Shown piece after piece: positions 41,071 to 49,120 of a DNA stretch of 64,000 bases. The DNA lies in assembly GCF_008923725.1 (NCBI RefSeq), contig NZ_WBPF01000023.1, forward strand, positions 68,201-132,200, read 5' to 3'. Made by a program: the position numbers and the translations under genes. This stretch comes from Bacillus sp. CH140a_4T. GTDB lineage: Bacteria; Bacillota; Bacilli; Bacillales; Bacillaceae_G. Under the pieces are notes generated by a model that worked only from the letters and a program-made list of their open reading frames with translations, did not search any database and had not been told where the DNA came from. Numbering within the stretch: the stretch's first letter is position 1; every line of letters starts with the position of its first letter.

Positions 41071-42810
41071 TTAACTTTTGAATTCACCAATTAACTCTTG
41101 TAACTCCTGTGAAAGCCAGCTTAAAGAACTAGCTAATTCAGCAATATCTTGTACAGACATTTCCTGTTCTTTCATACTTTCTTCAATATTACTACTACTA
41201 TTCGCATACGTATTTGCGATAAGTGATAGTTCATTTACAACACGAACAAAATTTTGGCTATTTTGCAATATATCACTTGAATTGTCAGAAACAACTCTAA
41301 TTTGATTTGTAACAGATTGTGCTGATTTTGAAATCCTTTCAAAGAAAGCACCACTACTTTCAACAAGTTTCATTCCAGATTCTACTTCTTTTGAAGCTTT
41401 TTGCATTGAAACAACAGCTTCTTCCGTTTCAGCTTGTGTTTCCACTATTAATTTCGCTATATCTTTTGCTGATGCTTCCGTCTGCTCTGCTAATTTACGC
41501 ACTTCATCAGCAACAACGTCAAATCCCTTTCCGGTTGCCTCATCACGTGAAGCTTCAATAGAAGCATGTAAAGCTAGCGAATTCGTTTGATTTGAAGTAT
41601 CTGTAATTACATTTACAATATCACTAATTTCTTTTGATCTTGTTTCCAAAGAATAAACGATAGAAGATAAATCTTGTACTGCATTTTGTATTATACTCAT
41701 TTGATTAATCGCCTGTTTAATAACACCATTTCCTTTTACCGAATGATGCTCCGTACCTTCAGATTCTTTTGCCACTTGTTCTGCAGCATTCTTTATCTCT
41801 TCCATCTTATCTTCCATTTCATATACAATACCTAAATACTGTGGTACTGAAGTTTCTTGTGATTGAGCGCCAGCTCTTAACCCAACCATAGAACTTACGA
41901 TTTCTTGAACTGCCATACTATTCTCTTTCGTACTTACTGACAATTCTTGTGAAGATGAGGAAACCTGTTCTGCTGTCTGCTTCACTTTATCTATAATTCC
42001 TTTAAACTTCTCGATGGTATTATTAAAATACGCATTAATAATACCAATATCATCTGGTCTTTCCTCTAATTTAATACTTAAATCACCTTCACCGACTTTA
42101 CGTAATCCTTCACGTAAATCTCGCAATGGAGCAAGTGCGTTACGTACAATTAAGAATTGAATAAAAGTTGCAATTAAAACAGAAATACAAATAAACAGTA
42201 AACCTTGTATAATGAATTTTTCTTTTGTCATAGGAACAATAGAGGCATCTACATCGGCTGCAACAAGTGCCACAATATTATTTTCCTCATCTTTAATTGG
42301 CTCTAATATCGTTACCCATGTTCCTAATGCGTCTTCATATACTTCTGTCATGTTTGCTTTTTTTGTGCTCATTACTTTATCATATGCTTCCATCCAAAGA
42401 TCTGGTTGTTTATAATACTCTCCCGGCCTTACTTCAACAACATTTGCTAAACCTGTAGACAAATCAATGATTTGTAGCTCACCTTTTTCATTTTTTTTCG
42501 CTCCAACAATATACGTTTGTCCAACACTGTTCAATTCTTCCGTTGATTCATCTAATTTTTCTGTTAACTTCTCTCTCTTTTCTCTTTCTGCCGTTGGGTC
42601 TTTTGCAACATCTCTCAATATTTCTGCGTCTAATTTATGTAATACCGTATCTCCTGTTTCAAAAGAATGTCTTTCAAATATAGACATCATACTATTTTGA
42701 AACATGTTAAAACTTAACGCTCCCATAGTACCAACAAGCGTCAAAATAACTAGCACAGTTAACAATACATTTTTTTGAAGAAATGATAGCTTGTGCCAAT
42801 ATTTTTTCAT
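41071..42810 (-). CDS. Methyl-accepting chemotaxis protein with divergent tip
   Basis: A 579-residue chemoreceptor from ATG 42810, after GAAGGGTGATGTTA. Plan: membrane helix (about 12-35), an extracellular ~160-residue region of Cache type (LGTWVTILEPIKDEENNIVALVAADVDAS), second helix about 200-220, HAMP, and cytoplasmic signalling domain. The hairpin tip, almost invariant in the family ([18 protein letters not shown]), reads QTNSLALHASIEASRDEA here: S411, H415, A425 and D431 stand where Tsr has I377, N381, E391 and A397. This may weaken the CheA/CheW contact or make a different complex. Transcription is under a c-di-GMP-I riboswitch. Confidence 0.9.
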   Translation of the reverse strand: MKKYWHKLSFLQKNVLLTVLVILTLVGTMGALSFNMFQNSMMSIFERHSFETGDTVLHKLDAEILRDVAKDPTAEREKREKLTEKLDESTEELNSVGQTYIVGAKKNEKGELQIIDLSTGLANVVEVRPGEYYKQPDLWMEAYDKVMSTKKANMTEVYEDALGTWVTILEPIKDEENNIVALVAADVDASIVPMTKEKFIIQGLLFICISVLIATFIQFLIVRNALAPLRDLREGLRKVGEGDLSIKLEERPDDIGIINAYFNNTIEKFKGIIDKVKQTAEQVSSSSQELSVSTKENSMAVQEIVSSMVGLRAGAQSQETSVPQYLGIVYEMEDKMEEIKNAAEQVAKESEGTEHHSVKGNGVIKQAINQMSIIQNAVQDLSSIVYSLETRSKEISDIVNVITDTSNQTNSLALHASIEASRDEATGKGFDVVADEVRKLAEQTEASAKDIAKLIVETQAETEEAVVSMQKASKEVESGMKLVESSGAFFERISKSAQSVTNQIRVVSDNSSDILQNSQNFVRVVNELSLIANTYANSSSNIEESMKEQEMSVQDIAELASSLSWLSQELQELIGEFKS

Positions 42811-42907
42811 TAACATCACCCTTCTTAATTAACTTAATATAAATTAAAACTATTAAAATATAAACCTCATTAACAATCGATAAAGGTTCTCATTTGTTTG
42901 TAAATAA

Positions 42908-42937
42908 AAAAAAGACCAATGAAAGAGCATTGGTCAA
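42908..42937 (-). terminator. Riboswitch-controlled terminator of the MCP gene
   Basis: Minus strand GACCAATGCTCTTTCATTGGTC followed by TTTTTTTT. Confidence 0.88.
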
Positions 42938-42947
42938 GACCAACCCT

Positions 42948-43037
42948 ATCCGTCCGGTAACTGGCTAGCATAGCCTTTCGGCCTTAGCTCCTGTAGTTTT
43001 GCGTCCTAATGTTTCCATCAGTTTGCCTTTCTCGCTG
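42948..43037 (-). promoter_or_regulatory. c-di-GMP-I (GEMM-I) riboswitch
   Basis: Minus strand reads AAAGGCAAACTGATGGAAAC, ATTAGGACGCAAAACTACAGG, AGCTAAGGCCGAAAGGC, then GCTAGCCAGTTACCGG: the GEMM-I consensus GGCAAAC - GAAA - GGACGCAAA - ACnACnGG - CTAAGG - GCCAG-TTACCGG in order. A strong terminator follows before the chemoreceptor gene. B. cereus group species are known to use these riboswitches for motility and sensory genes. Confidence 0.93.
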
Positions 43038-43189
43038 AACGATATGGGAGTTCTATGAGAATTAAATTATTCTCTATCAAAGATTACAACATAAAAATTA
43101 AAATGTCTACCTATTTATAGATGCAAATGTAAAGTTTCAACGTATTATTTTTTCGAAATAATTTAACAAAGTACGTGAATGTTACATTT

Positions 43190-43225
43190 CTTGTGTTATA
43201 TAATAAAAAATGTATATAACACAAG
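43190..43225. other. 13-bp perfect inverted repeat upstream of dcuB
   Basis: CTTGTGTTATATA (43190-43202) and TATATAACACAAG (43213-43225) with 10 bases between. No T-run follows. It could be an operator or a stable mRNA hairpin; it does not fit the FNR or Rex consensus. Confidence 0.55.
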
Positions 43226-43311
43226 GATTATTTTGAGTATTTATTTTAATTTTCGTTAAAATTAAATTATTCAAATATATCTTAACTAATGAATTTCGGA
43301 GGTAGTTTATC

Positions 43312-44625
43312 ATGTTTTGGCTACAATTTCTTACGTTACTACTCTGCATCTTTATTGGCGCACGCTTAGGCGGAGTTGGTTTAGGAGTGATGGGTGGCGT
43401 TGGTATGGCAATACTTGTTTTCGTCTTCCATTTACAGCCTACAGCTCCTCCTATTGATGTAATGCTTATGATTTTAGCAGTAATTACAGCTGCCGGTGCA
43501 CTGCAAGCCGCTGGAGGAATGGACTACCTTGTTCATCTAGCTGAGAAAGCATTACGAAAAAATCCAAAACGCATTACATTCTTTGCTCCAATTGTTACTT
43601 ATTTATTTACACTCTGCGCAGGAACTGGTCACGTTGCTTATTCTGTACTTCCTGTTATCGCAGAAGTCTCTCGCGAATCTGGGATTAGACCGGAACGACC
43701 AATGTCAATTGCCGTAATCGCTTCCCAACAAGCAATTACAGCTAGTCCTATATCAGCTGCAACAGTTGCACTTTTAGCAATGCTAGCTGACTATAAAATC
43801 ACTTTATTAGATATTTTAAAAGTAAGTATTCCTTCTACTTTCATCGCTTGTATGGTAGCTGCATTTGTTGCTAGTAAAATGGGGAAAGAATTAAATGAAG
43901 ACCCTGAATACTTAAAACGATTAAAAGAAGGAATGATTCCTAAGATTGAAGAGAAAAAAGAATTTGTTGGTGTAAAAGGCGCTAAATTATCCGTTATCCT
44001 TTTCTTAGTAGGAACTTTCCTTGTCGTACTTCTCGGTTCATTTGAAGCACTTCGTCCAGGATGGATGATCGACGGGAAGCTAGTTCGCCTTTCCATGCCA
44101 AACACAATTGAAATGGTTATGTTAACCATCGCAGCTCTTATTATTATTTTCTGTAAACCAAATGTAGAAAGTATCGTGTCTGGTAACGTCTTTAAAGCGG
44201 GGGCAACAGCAGTTGTTGCTATTTTCGGTATCGCTTGGATGGGAGATACTTTCTTTAACGGAAACTTAAATATGATTCAAGGTTCAATTCAGCACCTAGT
44301 AACAAGTGCACCATGGCTATTTGCCATCGCATTATTCATTCTATCTATTTTACTATATAGCCAAGCAGCAACAGTACGTGCTTTAATGCCTCTTGGATTA
44401 TCACTCGGTATTCCACCAGCACTACTAATCGCGATGTTCCCTGCAGTAAATGGATACTTCTTCATTCCAAACTATGGAACAATCGTTGCTGCCATTAACT
44501 TTGATCGCACTGGTACAACTGGCATTGGTAAATATGTTTTAAATCATAGCTTTATGATTCCAGGCCTAATCGCAACATTCACTTCTATCGGAATTGGAAT
44601 GCTCTTAATATCAATTATGTTTTAA
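43312..44625 (+). CDS. dcuB: Anaerobic C4-dicarboxylate transporter (Dcu family)
   Basis: A 437-residue membrane transporter for fumarate, malate, aspartate and succinate exchange, typical of the DcuA/DcuB family in length and sequence: FIGARLGGVGLGVMGGVG at the start, FTLCAGTGHVAYSVLPVIAEVS and SIAVIASQQAITASPISAA in the middle, and GYFFIPNYGTIVAAINFDRTGTTGIGKYV at the end. GGAGGTAGTTTATC precedes the ATG. DcuA and DcuB cannot be separated with certainty. Likely expressed under low oxygen; a long palindrome lies upstream. Confidence 0.92.
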   Translation: MFWLQFLTLLLCIFIGARLGGVGLGVMGGVGMAILVFVFHLQPTAPPIDVMLMILAVITAAGALQAAGGMDYLVHLAEKALRKNPKRITFFAPIVTYLFTLCAGTGHVAYSVLPVIAEVSRESGIRPERPMSIAVIASQQAITASPISAATVALLAMLADYKITLLDILKVSIPSTFIACMVAAFVASKMGKELNEDPEYLKRLKEGMIPKIEEKKEFVGVKGAKLSVILFLVGTFLVVLLGSFEALRPGWMIDGKLVRLSMPNTIEMVMLTIAALIIIFCKPNVESIVSGNVFKAGATAVVAIFGIAWMGDTFFNGNLNMIQGSIQHLVTSAPWLFAIALFILSILLYSQAATVRALMPLGLSLGIPPALLIAMFPAVNGYFFIPNYGTIVAAINFDRTGTTGIGKYVLNHSFMIPGLIATFTSIGIGMLLISIMF

Positions 44626-44628
44626 AGA

Positions 44629-44670
44629 AAAAGCACAAACCTACATTTTTAAAGGGTTTGTGCTTTTTTA
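44629..44670 (+). terminator. Terminator of dcuB
   Basis: AAAAGCACAAACC and GGGTTTGTGCTTTTTT arms. Confidence 0.88.
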
Positions 44671-44685
44671 ATCAAACGTTTGTTT
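44669..44685. promoter_or_regulatory. Third copy of palindrome AATCAAACGTTTGTTT
   Basis: TAATCAAACGTTTGTTT, same as at 31464-31480, in the terminator tail of dcuB next to the bcr1 insertion. Confidence 0.4.
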
Positions 44686-44687
44686 AA

Positions 44688-44845
44688 ATAAAGTGAAACT
44701 TTAATCAGTGGGGGTTTTCTTCATCCCCCCACTGATTATTAGTTGAACCAATCGGACTTTTATGGGCAGTTGATCCCCCACCTAAATTCTTTGCTTTCGC
44801 TGAATTTTGAGGTGGGGGTCTTACTGCCCATTAAAGTCGGATAAA
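44688..44845 (+). repeat. bcr1 repeat with ATAAA target duplication
   Basis: A 148-bp unit (44693-44840) between ATAAA copies at 44688-44692 and 44841-44845, almost identical to the copy at 4495-4651 over its whole length. Confidence 0.87.
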
Positions 44846-44919
44846 CGAAACAACTCATTCTGCAACTCTACAAACCTATTTCGTTTCAAATAATCCCCCT
44901 ATTTCTAATGATTAACACC

Positions 44920-44955
44920 AAAAAGCTATGTAGCATTTTAATACTACATAGCCTT
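44920..44955 (-). terminator. Terminator of thiE
   Basis: AAAAAGCTATGTAG and CTACATAGCCTT arms, directly after the thiE stop. Confidence 0.85.
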
Positions 44956-44958
44956 CTT

Positions 44959-45618
44959 CTACAAACTCTTACTTACTTCCTCTACTAACTTCTTCGTACT
45001 TTCATACGCAGATTCCGCTAAACTAATCGCAGAAATAACAGAAACACCTTCCGCACCCGCTTCTATAACTGAAGCTGTATTTTCAATTGTAATGCCACCA
45101 ATCCCGACGATCGGTATTGTAATTCCTTGCTCTCTAAAATGAGCTAAACCTTTCGTGCCTTGCACAGCTTTCGTATCTTTTTTCGTACTCGTTGGGAAAA
45201 TAGGACCAACACCTAAATAATCAGCTCCGTTTTCAATTGCCCAGTGTGCTTCTTCAATTGTATGTGTAGATACACCAACAATTTTATTCCCCATTTTTTC
45301 ACGAACAGAAGTAATTCCTTCATCATCTTGTCCAACATGCACGCCATCTGCATCTAACTCGAGAGCTAGTTCCACATCATCATTTACGATGAATGGTACA
45401 CCGTACTCCTTACAAATTGCTTGTAGCTCTTTCGCGAAACAAATACGTTTCTCTCCCATTAAAGCGCCTTCTCCCTTTTCACGAAATTGAAAAATTGTTA
45501 TACCGCCTTCAAGTGCATCTCTCAATACTTGTAGTGGCTCCTTCGTACAATTGTTACTTCCCATAATAAAATATACTGATAATAATCTAGACATTTCTGC
45601 CTTTGTAATACGCGGCAT
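44959..45618 (-). CDS. thiE: Thiamine-phosphate synthase
   Basis: Joins HMP-pyrophosphate and thiazole phosphate to thiamine phosphate. 219 residues, TIM barrel, with FQFREKGEG at the pyrophosphate-side, [24 protein letters not shown] (metal and substrate residues), [23 protein letters not shown] and GIGGI near the C-terminus, all normal ThiE signatures. Start ATG follows GGAGGGGAACTAG. It is 16 bases after thiM, under the same riboswitch. Together they salvage thiazole from outside. Confidence 0.95.
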   Translation of the reverse strand: MPRITKAEMSRLLSVYFIMGSNNCTKEPLQVLRDALEGGITIFQFREKGEGALMGEKRICFAKELQAICKEYGVPFIVNDDVELALELDADGVHVGQDDEGITSVREKMGNKIVGVSTHTIEEAHWAIENGADYLGVGPIFPTSTKKDTKAVQGTKGLAHFREQGITIPIVGIGGITIENTASVIEAGAEGVSVISAISLAESAYESTKKLVEEVSKSL

Positions 45619-45634
45619 CTAGTTCCCCTCCTTG

Positions 45635-46435
45635 CTAGATAAGCTCAATCTTCCCATACTTCTCAATATCATCTGAAGTTGTATTTGCTAACTGATTTAA
45701 AAATTCAATTTGGAAACTACCAGGTCCCTTTTCTACTGTCTTAGCAGCTGCCAGTTCCGCAGCTACACCATAAAATGTTAATGCCGCTACCGCTGCCTTT
45801 ACATAATCCTTTTCTACCGCTACAAATGCTCCTATTACAGAAGTTAGTAAACAACCTGTTCCGGTAACTTTCGTTAAAATAGGGTGACCATTTCGAATAA
45901 GAATCGTTCGCTCTCCATCTGTAACGACATCTTCTTTCCCAGTAATCACCGCAACTGTATTTAATTCGTCTGCTGCCTGCCTTGCAATACTTACGACATT
46001 GCCATTTCCAGCACCGGCGTCTACCCCTTTAATTTCCCATCTCTCATTAATAACATTCGCTATTTCAGCTGCATTTCCGCGAATAATTGCTAAATCAATT
46101 TCAGCCGGAATATGTCTCGCAACTTCTGTTCGATACGATGTTGCTCCTGCACCAACTGGATCAAACAGTACTGGTACATTATTCACATTTGCTGATTTAC
46201 CCGCAAGTAACATCGCTTCTACTTCTTCAGAACGAAGTGTCCCCATATTTAATACTAACGCTCCAGCAATGCTAGCCATTTCTGCTACTTCTTCTTTCGC
46301 ATACGCCATTACAGGTGATGCTCCTAACGCTAACAAGCCGTTAGCTGTAAAATTTGTTACAACAACATTTGTAATATTATGAACGAGCGGATTAGACTCT
46401 CTCACCAAATCCACTACTCTACTAATTTCTTTCAT
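45635..46435 (-). CDS. thiM: Hydroxyethylthiazole kinase
   Basis: Phosphorylates 4-methyl-5-hydroxyethylthiazole for thiamine salvage. About 266 residues from ATG 46435 ([46 protein letters not shown]); ATG 46441 and ATG 46450 are alternatives, the AGAAGG site favours 46435. Motifs: [27 protein letters not shown] and the anion hole [15 protein letters not shown] with catalytic cysteine. First gene after the riboswitch. Confidence 0.94.
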   Translation of the reverse strand: MKEISRVVDLVRESNPLVHNITNVVVTNFTANGLLALGASPVMAYAKEEVAEMASIAGALVLNMGTLRSEEVEAMLLAGKSANVNNVPVLFDPVGAGATSYRTEVARHIPAEIDLAIIRGNAAEIANVINERWEIKGVDAGAGNGNVVSIARQAADELNTVAVITGKEDVVTDGERTILIRNGHPILTKVTGTGCLLTSVIGAFVAVEKDYVKAAVAALTFYGVAAELAAAKTVEKGPGSFQIEFLNQLANTTSDDIEKYGKIELI

Positions 46436-46479
46436 ATTCATCCTTCTCATCCCCTAACTATAGTAATGGGAGATACACA

Positions 46480-46512
46480 AAAAGGCACTTTGCGCGTACG
46501 CAAAGTGCCTGA
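46480..46512 (-). terminator. Riboswitch-controlled terminator
   Basis: Minus strand AGGCACTTTGCGTACGCGCAAAGTGCCT followed by TTTTGTG. Confidence 0.87.
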
Positions 46513-46622
46513 ACATGTGCTTTTACACTCTCCCTACGCTGGCATTATCCAACAGGTTCAAATGGTCAATGACGGATTAGTCATACTCTCAGTTTGCATC
46601 CACAAACTCCCATGTGCTTATT
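46512..46622 (-). promoter_or_regulatory. TPP riboswitch of thiM-thiE
   Basis: Minus strand AAACTGAGAGTATGAC (CTGAGA motif) and GAACCTGTTGGATAATGCCAGCGTAGGGAGAG, with P1 arms GCACATGGGA / CATGTGC. It contains a longer variable stem (GACTAATCCGTCATTGACC) than the first TPP riboswitch. Confidence 0.95.
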
Positions 46623-46890
46623 ATTCTTCTACTTCAAAGTCTACTCTTATTCTAGTAAAATAACAAGTTCTTTACTTTTCTATTTAAATAGAAGCAACTA
46701 ATAAGACAATAAGCATAATAACTATCTATTTCTCACAGTCTCATCATGGTGCACATTATGTTCTGTCGCCATCATTCTCTTTCAAACGGATGTTATCCCA
46801 CTAAAAAACGTTCAAATCTGGAGCGAAACTGAATCTCAAGAAGATGTATGCTATAGTTAACGTATGGAAATTTGAAAGGATGTTTTTAAT
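46621..46890. other. Intergenic region upstream of topB
   Basis: The 270 bases between the thiM riboswitch start and topB hold the divergent promoters. A TATGCTATAGTTAA near 46847-46860 is a possible -10 zone for topB. Nothing else is seen. Confidence 0.4.
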
Positions 46891-49080
46891 ATGGCAAAAA
46901 GCGTTGTAATCGCTGAAAAACCTTCCGTTGCACGAGATATTGCGCGTGTACTTAAGTGCGATAAAAAAGGAAACGGCTACCTTGAAGGTAGTAAATATAT
47001 TGTAACTTGGGCTTTAGGTCACCTCGTTACATTAGCAGATCCAGAAAGCTATGATGTGAAATATAAAAAGTGGAATTTAGAAGATTTACCGATGCTACCT
47101 GAGCGTTTGAAATTAACGGTTATTAAACAAACTGGGAAACAATTTAATGCTGTAAAAAGTCAGCTACTTAGAAAAGATGTAACTGAAATTATTGTAGCGA
47201 CAGACGCTGGACGTGAAGGAGAATTAGTTGCTCGCTGGATTATTGATAAAGTTCGAATTAACAAACCAATTAAACGCCTATGGATTTCATCTGTTACTGA
47301 TAAAGCAATTAAAGATGGTTTCGCAAATTTAAAACCAGGTAAAGCATATGACAATTTATACGCTTCAGCAGTTGCACGTTCAGAAGCTGACTGGTATATC
47401 GGTCTTAACGCGACTCGCGCTTTAACGACTCGCTTTAATGCCCAGCTGAATTGCGGCCGTGTGCAAACACCTACTGTCGCTATGATCGCTAATCGTGAAG
47501 ATGAAATAAAGAACTTCAAAGCTCAAACTTATTACGGCATCGAGGCTCAAACGACGAGTCAGCTAAAACTAACTTGGCAAGATGCAAACGGTAATAGCCG
47601 CAGTTTTAATAAAGAAAAAATTGATGGTATTGTAAAAGGTTTAGATAAGCATAATGCTACCGTTGTGGAAATTGATAAAAAACAGAAGAAGTCATTCTCT
47701 CCTGGTCTTTACGATTTAACTGAATTACAACGTGATGCAAATAAAAAGTTCGGTTACTCTGCGAAAGAAACATTAAACATTATGCAGAAATTGTATGAGC
47801 AACATAAAGTGCTAACGTACCCTCGTACAGATTCACGCTATATTTCATCTGATATCGTTGGAACACTTCCAGAACGTCTAAAAGCATGTGGCGTTGGAGA
47901 GTACCGTCCTTTAGCACATAAAGTATTACAAAAGCCTATCAAGTCTAATAAGTCATTTGTTGATGATAGTAAAGTAAGTGATCATCACGCAATTATTCCG
48001 ACAGAAGGATACGTTAACTTCTCGGCCTTCACAGATAAAGAACGTAAAATTTATGATTTAGTTGTAAAACGTTTCTTAGCCGTTTTATTCCCGGCATTCG
48101 AGTACGAGCAACTAACGTTACGCACAAAAGTTGGTAATGAAACATTCATTGCACGCGGAAAAACTATTCTGCATGCCGGTTGGAAAGAAATATATGAAAA
48201 TCGCTTTGAAGATGATGATGTAACGGATGACGTAAAAGAACAACTTCTACCTCACATTGAAAAAGGCGATACATTAACTGTAAAGTTAATTATGCAAACA
48301 TCAGGTCAAACAAAAGCACCTGCACGATTTAACGAAGCTACTTTACTTTCAGCAATGGAAAATCCTACGAAATATATGGATACGCAAAATAAACAACTTG
48401 CTGATACGTTAAAATCAACTGGTGGATTAGGTACTGTAGCAACGCGTGCTGATATTATCGACAAGCTATTCAATTCATTCTTACTTGAAAAACGTGGTAA
48501 AGATATTCACATTACCTCAAAAGGCCGTCAGTTACTTGATTTAGTGCCAGAAGAGTTAAAATCACCTACACTAACTGGTGAGTGGGAACAAAAGCTTGAA
48601 GCAATTGCGAAGGGTAAACTGAAAAAAGAAGTATTCATTTCAGAAATGAAGAACTATACGAAAGAAATTGTTTCTGAAATTAAATCAAGTGATAAAAAAT
48701 ATAAACATGACAACATTTCAACGAAGTCTTGTCCAGACTGTGGTAAACCAATGCTGGAGGTAAACGGTAAAAAAGGAAAAATGCTCGTTTGCCAAGACCG
48801 TGAATGTGGTCATCGTAAAAATGTATCTCGTACAACAAACGCTCGTTGCCCACAATGTAAGAAGAAGTTAGAATTACGTGGTGAAGGTGCAGGACAAATT
48901 TTCGCATGTAAATGTGGCTATCGCGAGAAATTATCGACATTCCAGGAGAGACGTAAAAAAGAATCTGGAAGCAAGGCTGATAAGCGCGACGTTCAAAAAT
49001 ATATGAAACAACAAAATAAAGAAGAAGAACCATTAAACAACCCATTCGCAGAAGCGTTAAAAAAATTAAAATTTGATTAA
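46891..49080 (+). CDS. topB: DNA topoisomerase III
   Basis: Type IA topoisomerase that decatenates DNA during replication and recombination. 729 residues: TOPRIM domain with VVIAEKPSVARDIA and IVATDAGREGELVARW (acidic triad), active-site TYPRTDSRYI with the catalytic tyrosine near residue 310, decatenation region, and a C-terminal zinc ribbon pair (CPDCGKP...CQDREC and CPQCKKKLE...CKCG). Length fits B. subtilis TopB. GAAAGGATGTTTTTAAT precedes the ATG. Confidence 0.95.
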   Translation: MAKSVVIAEKPSVARDIARVLKCDKKGNGYLEGSKYIVTWALGHLVTLADPESYDVKYKKWNLEDLPMLPERLKLTVIKQTGKQFNAVKSQLLRKDVTEIIVATDAGREGELVARWIIDKVRINKPIKRLWISSVTDKAIKDGFANLKPGKAYDNLYASAVARSEADWYIGLNATRALTTRFNAQLNCGRVQTPTVAMIANREDEIKNFKAQTYYGIEAQTTSQLKLTWQDANGNSRSFNKEKIDGIVKGLDKHNATVVEIDKKQKKSFSPGLYDLTELQRDANKKFGYSAKETLNIMQKLYEQHKVLTYPRTDSRYISSDIVGTLPERLKACGVGEYRPLAHKVLQKPIKSNKSFVDDSKVSDHHAIIPTEGYVNFSAFTDKERKIYDLVVKRFLAVLFPAFEYEQLTLRTKVGNETFIARGKTILHAGWKEIYENRFEDDDVTDDVKEQLLPHIEKGDTLTVKLIMQTSGQTKAPARFNEATLLSAMENPTKYMDTQNKQLADTLKSTGGLGTVATRADIIDKLFNSFLLEKRGKDIHITSKGRQLLDLVPEELKSPTLTGEWEQKLEAIAKGKLKKEVFISEMKNYTKEIVSEIKSSDKKYKHDNISTKSCPDCGKPMLEVNGKKGKMLVCQDRECGHRKNVSRTTNARCPQCKKKLELRGEGAGQIFACKCGYREKLSTFQERRKKESGSKADKRDVQKYMKQQNKEEEPLNNPFAEALKKLKFD

Positions 49081-49081
49081 A

Positions 49082-49120
49082 CAAAAAGGTTCCTACCTCT
49101 ATCGGTAGGAACCTTTTATT
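49082..49120. terminator. Bidirectional terminator
   Basis: AAAAAGGTTCCTACC and GGTAGGAACCTTTT arms between topB and the YhgE gene. Confidence 0.9.
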
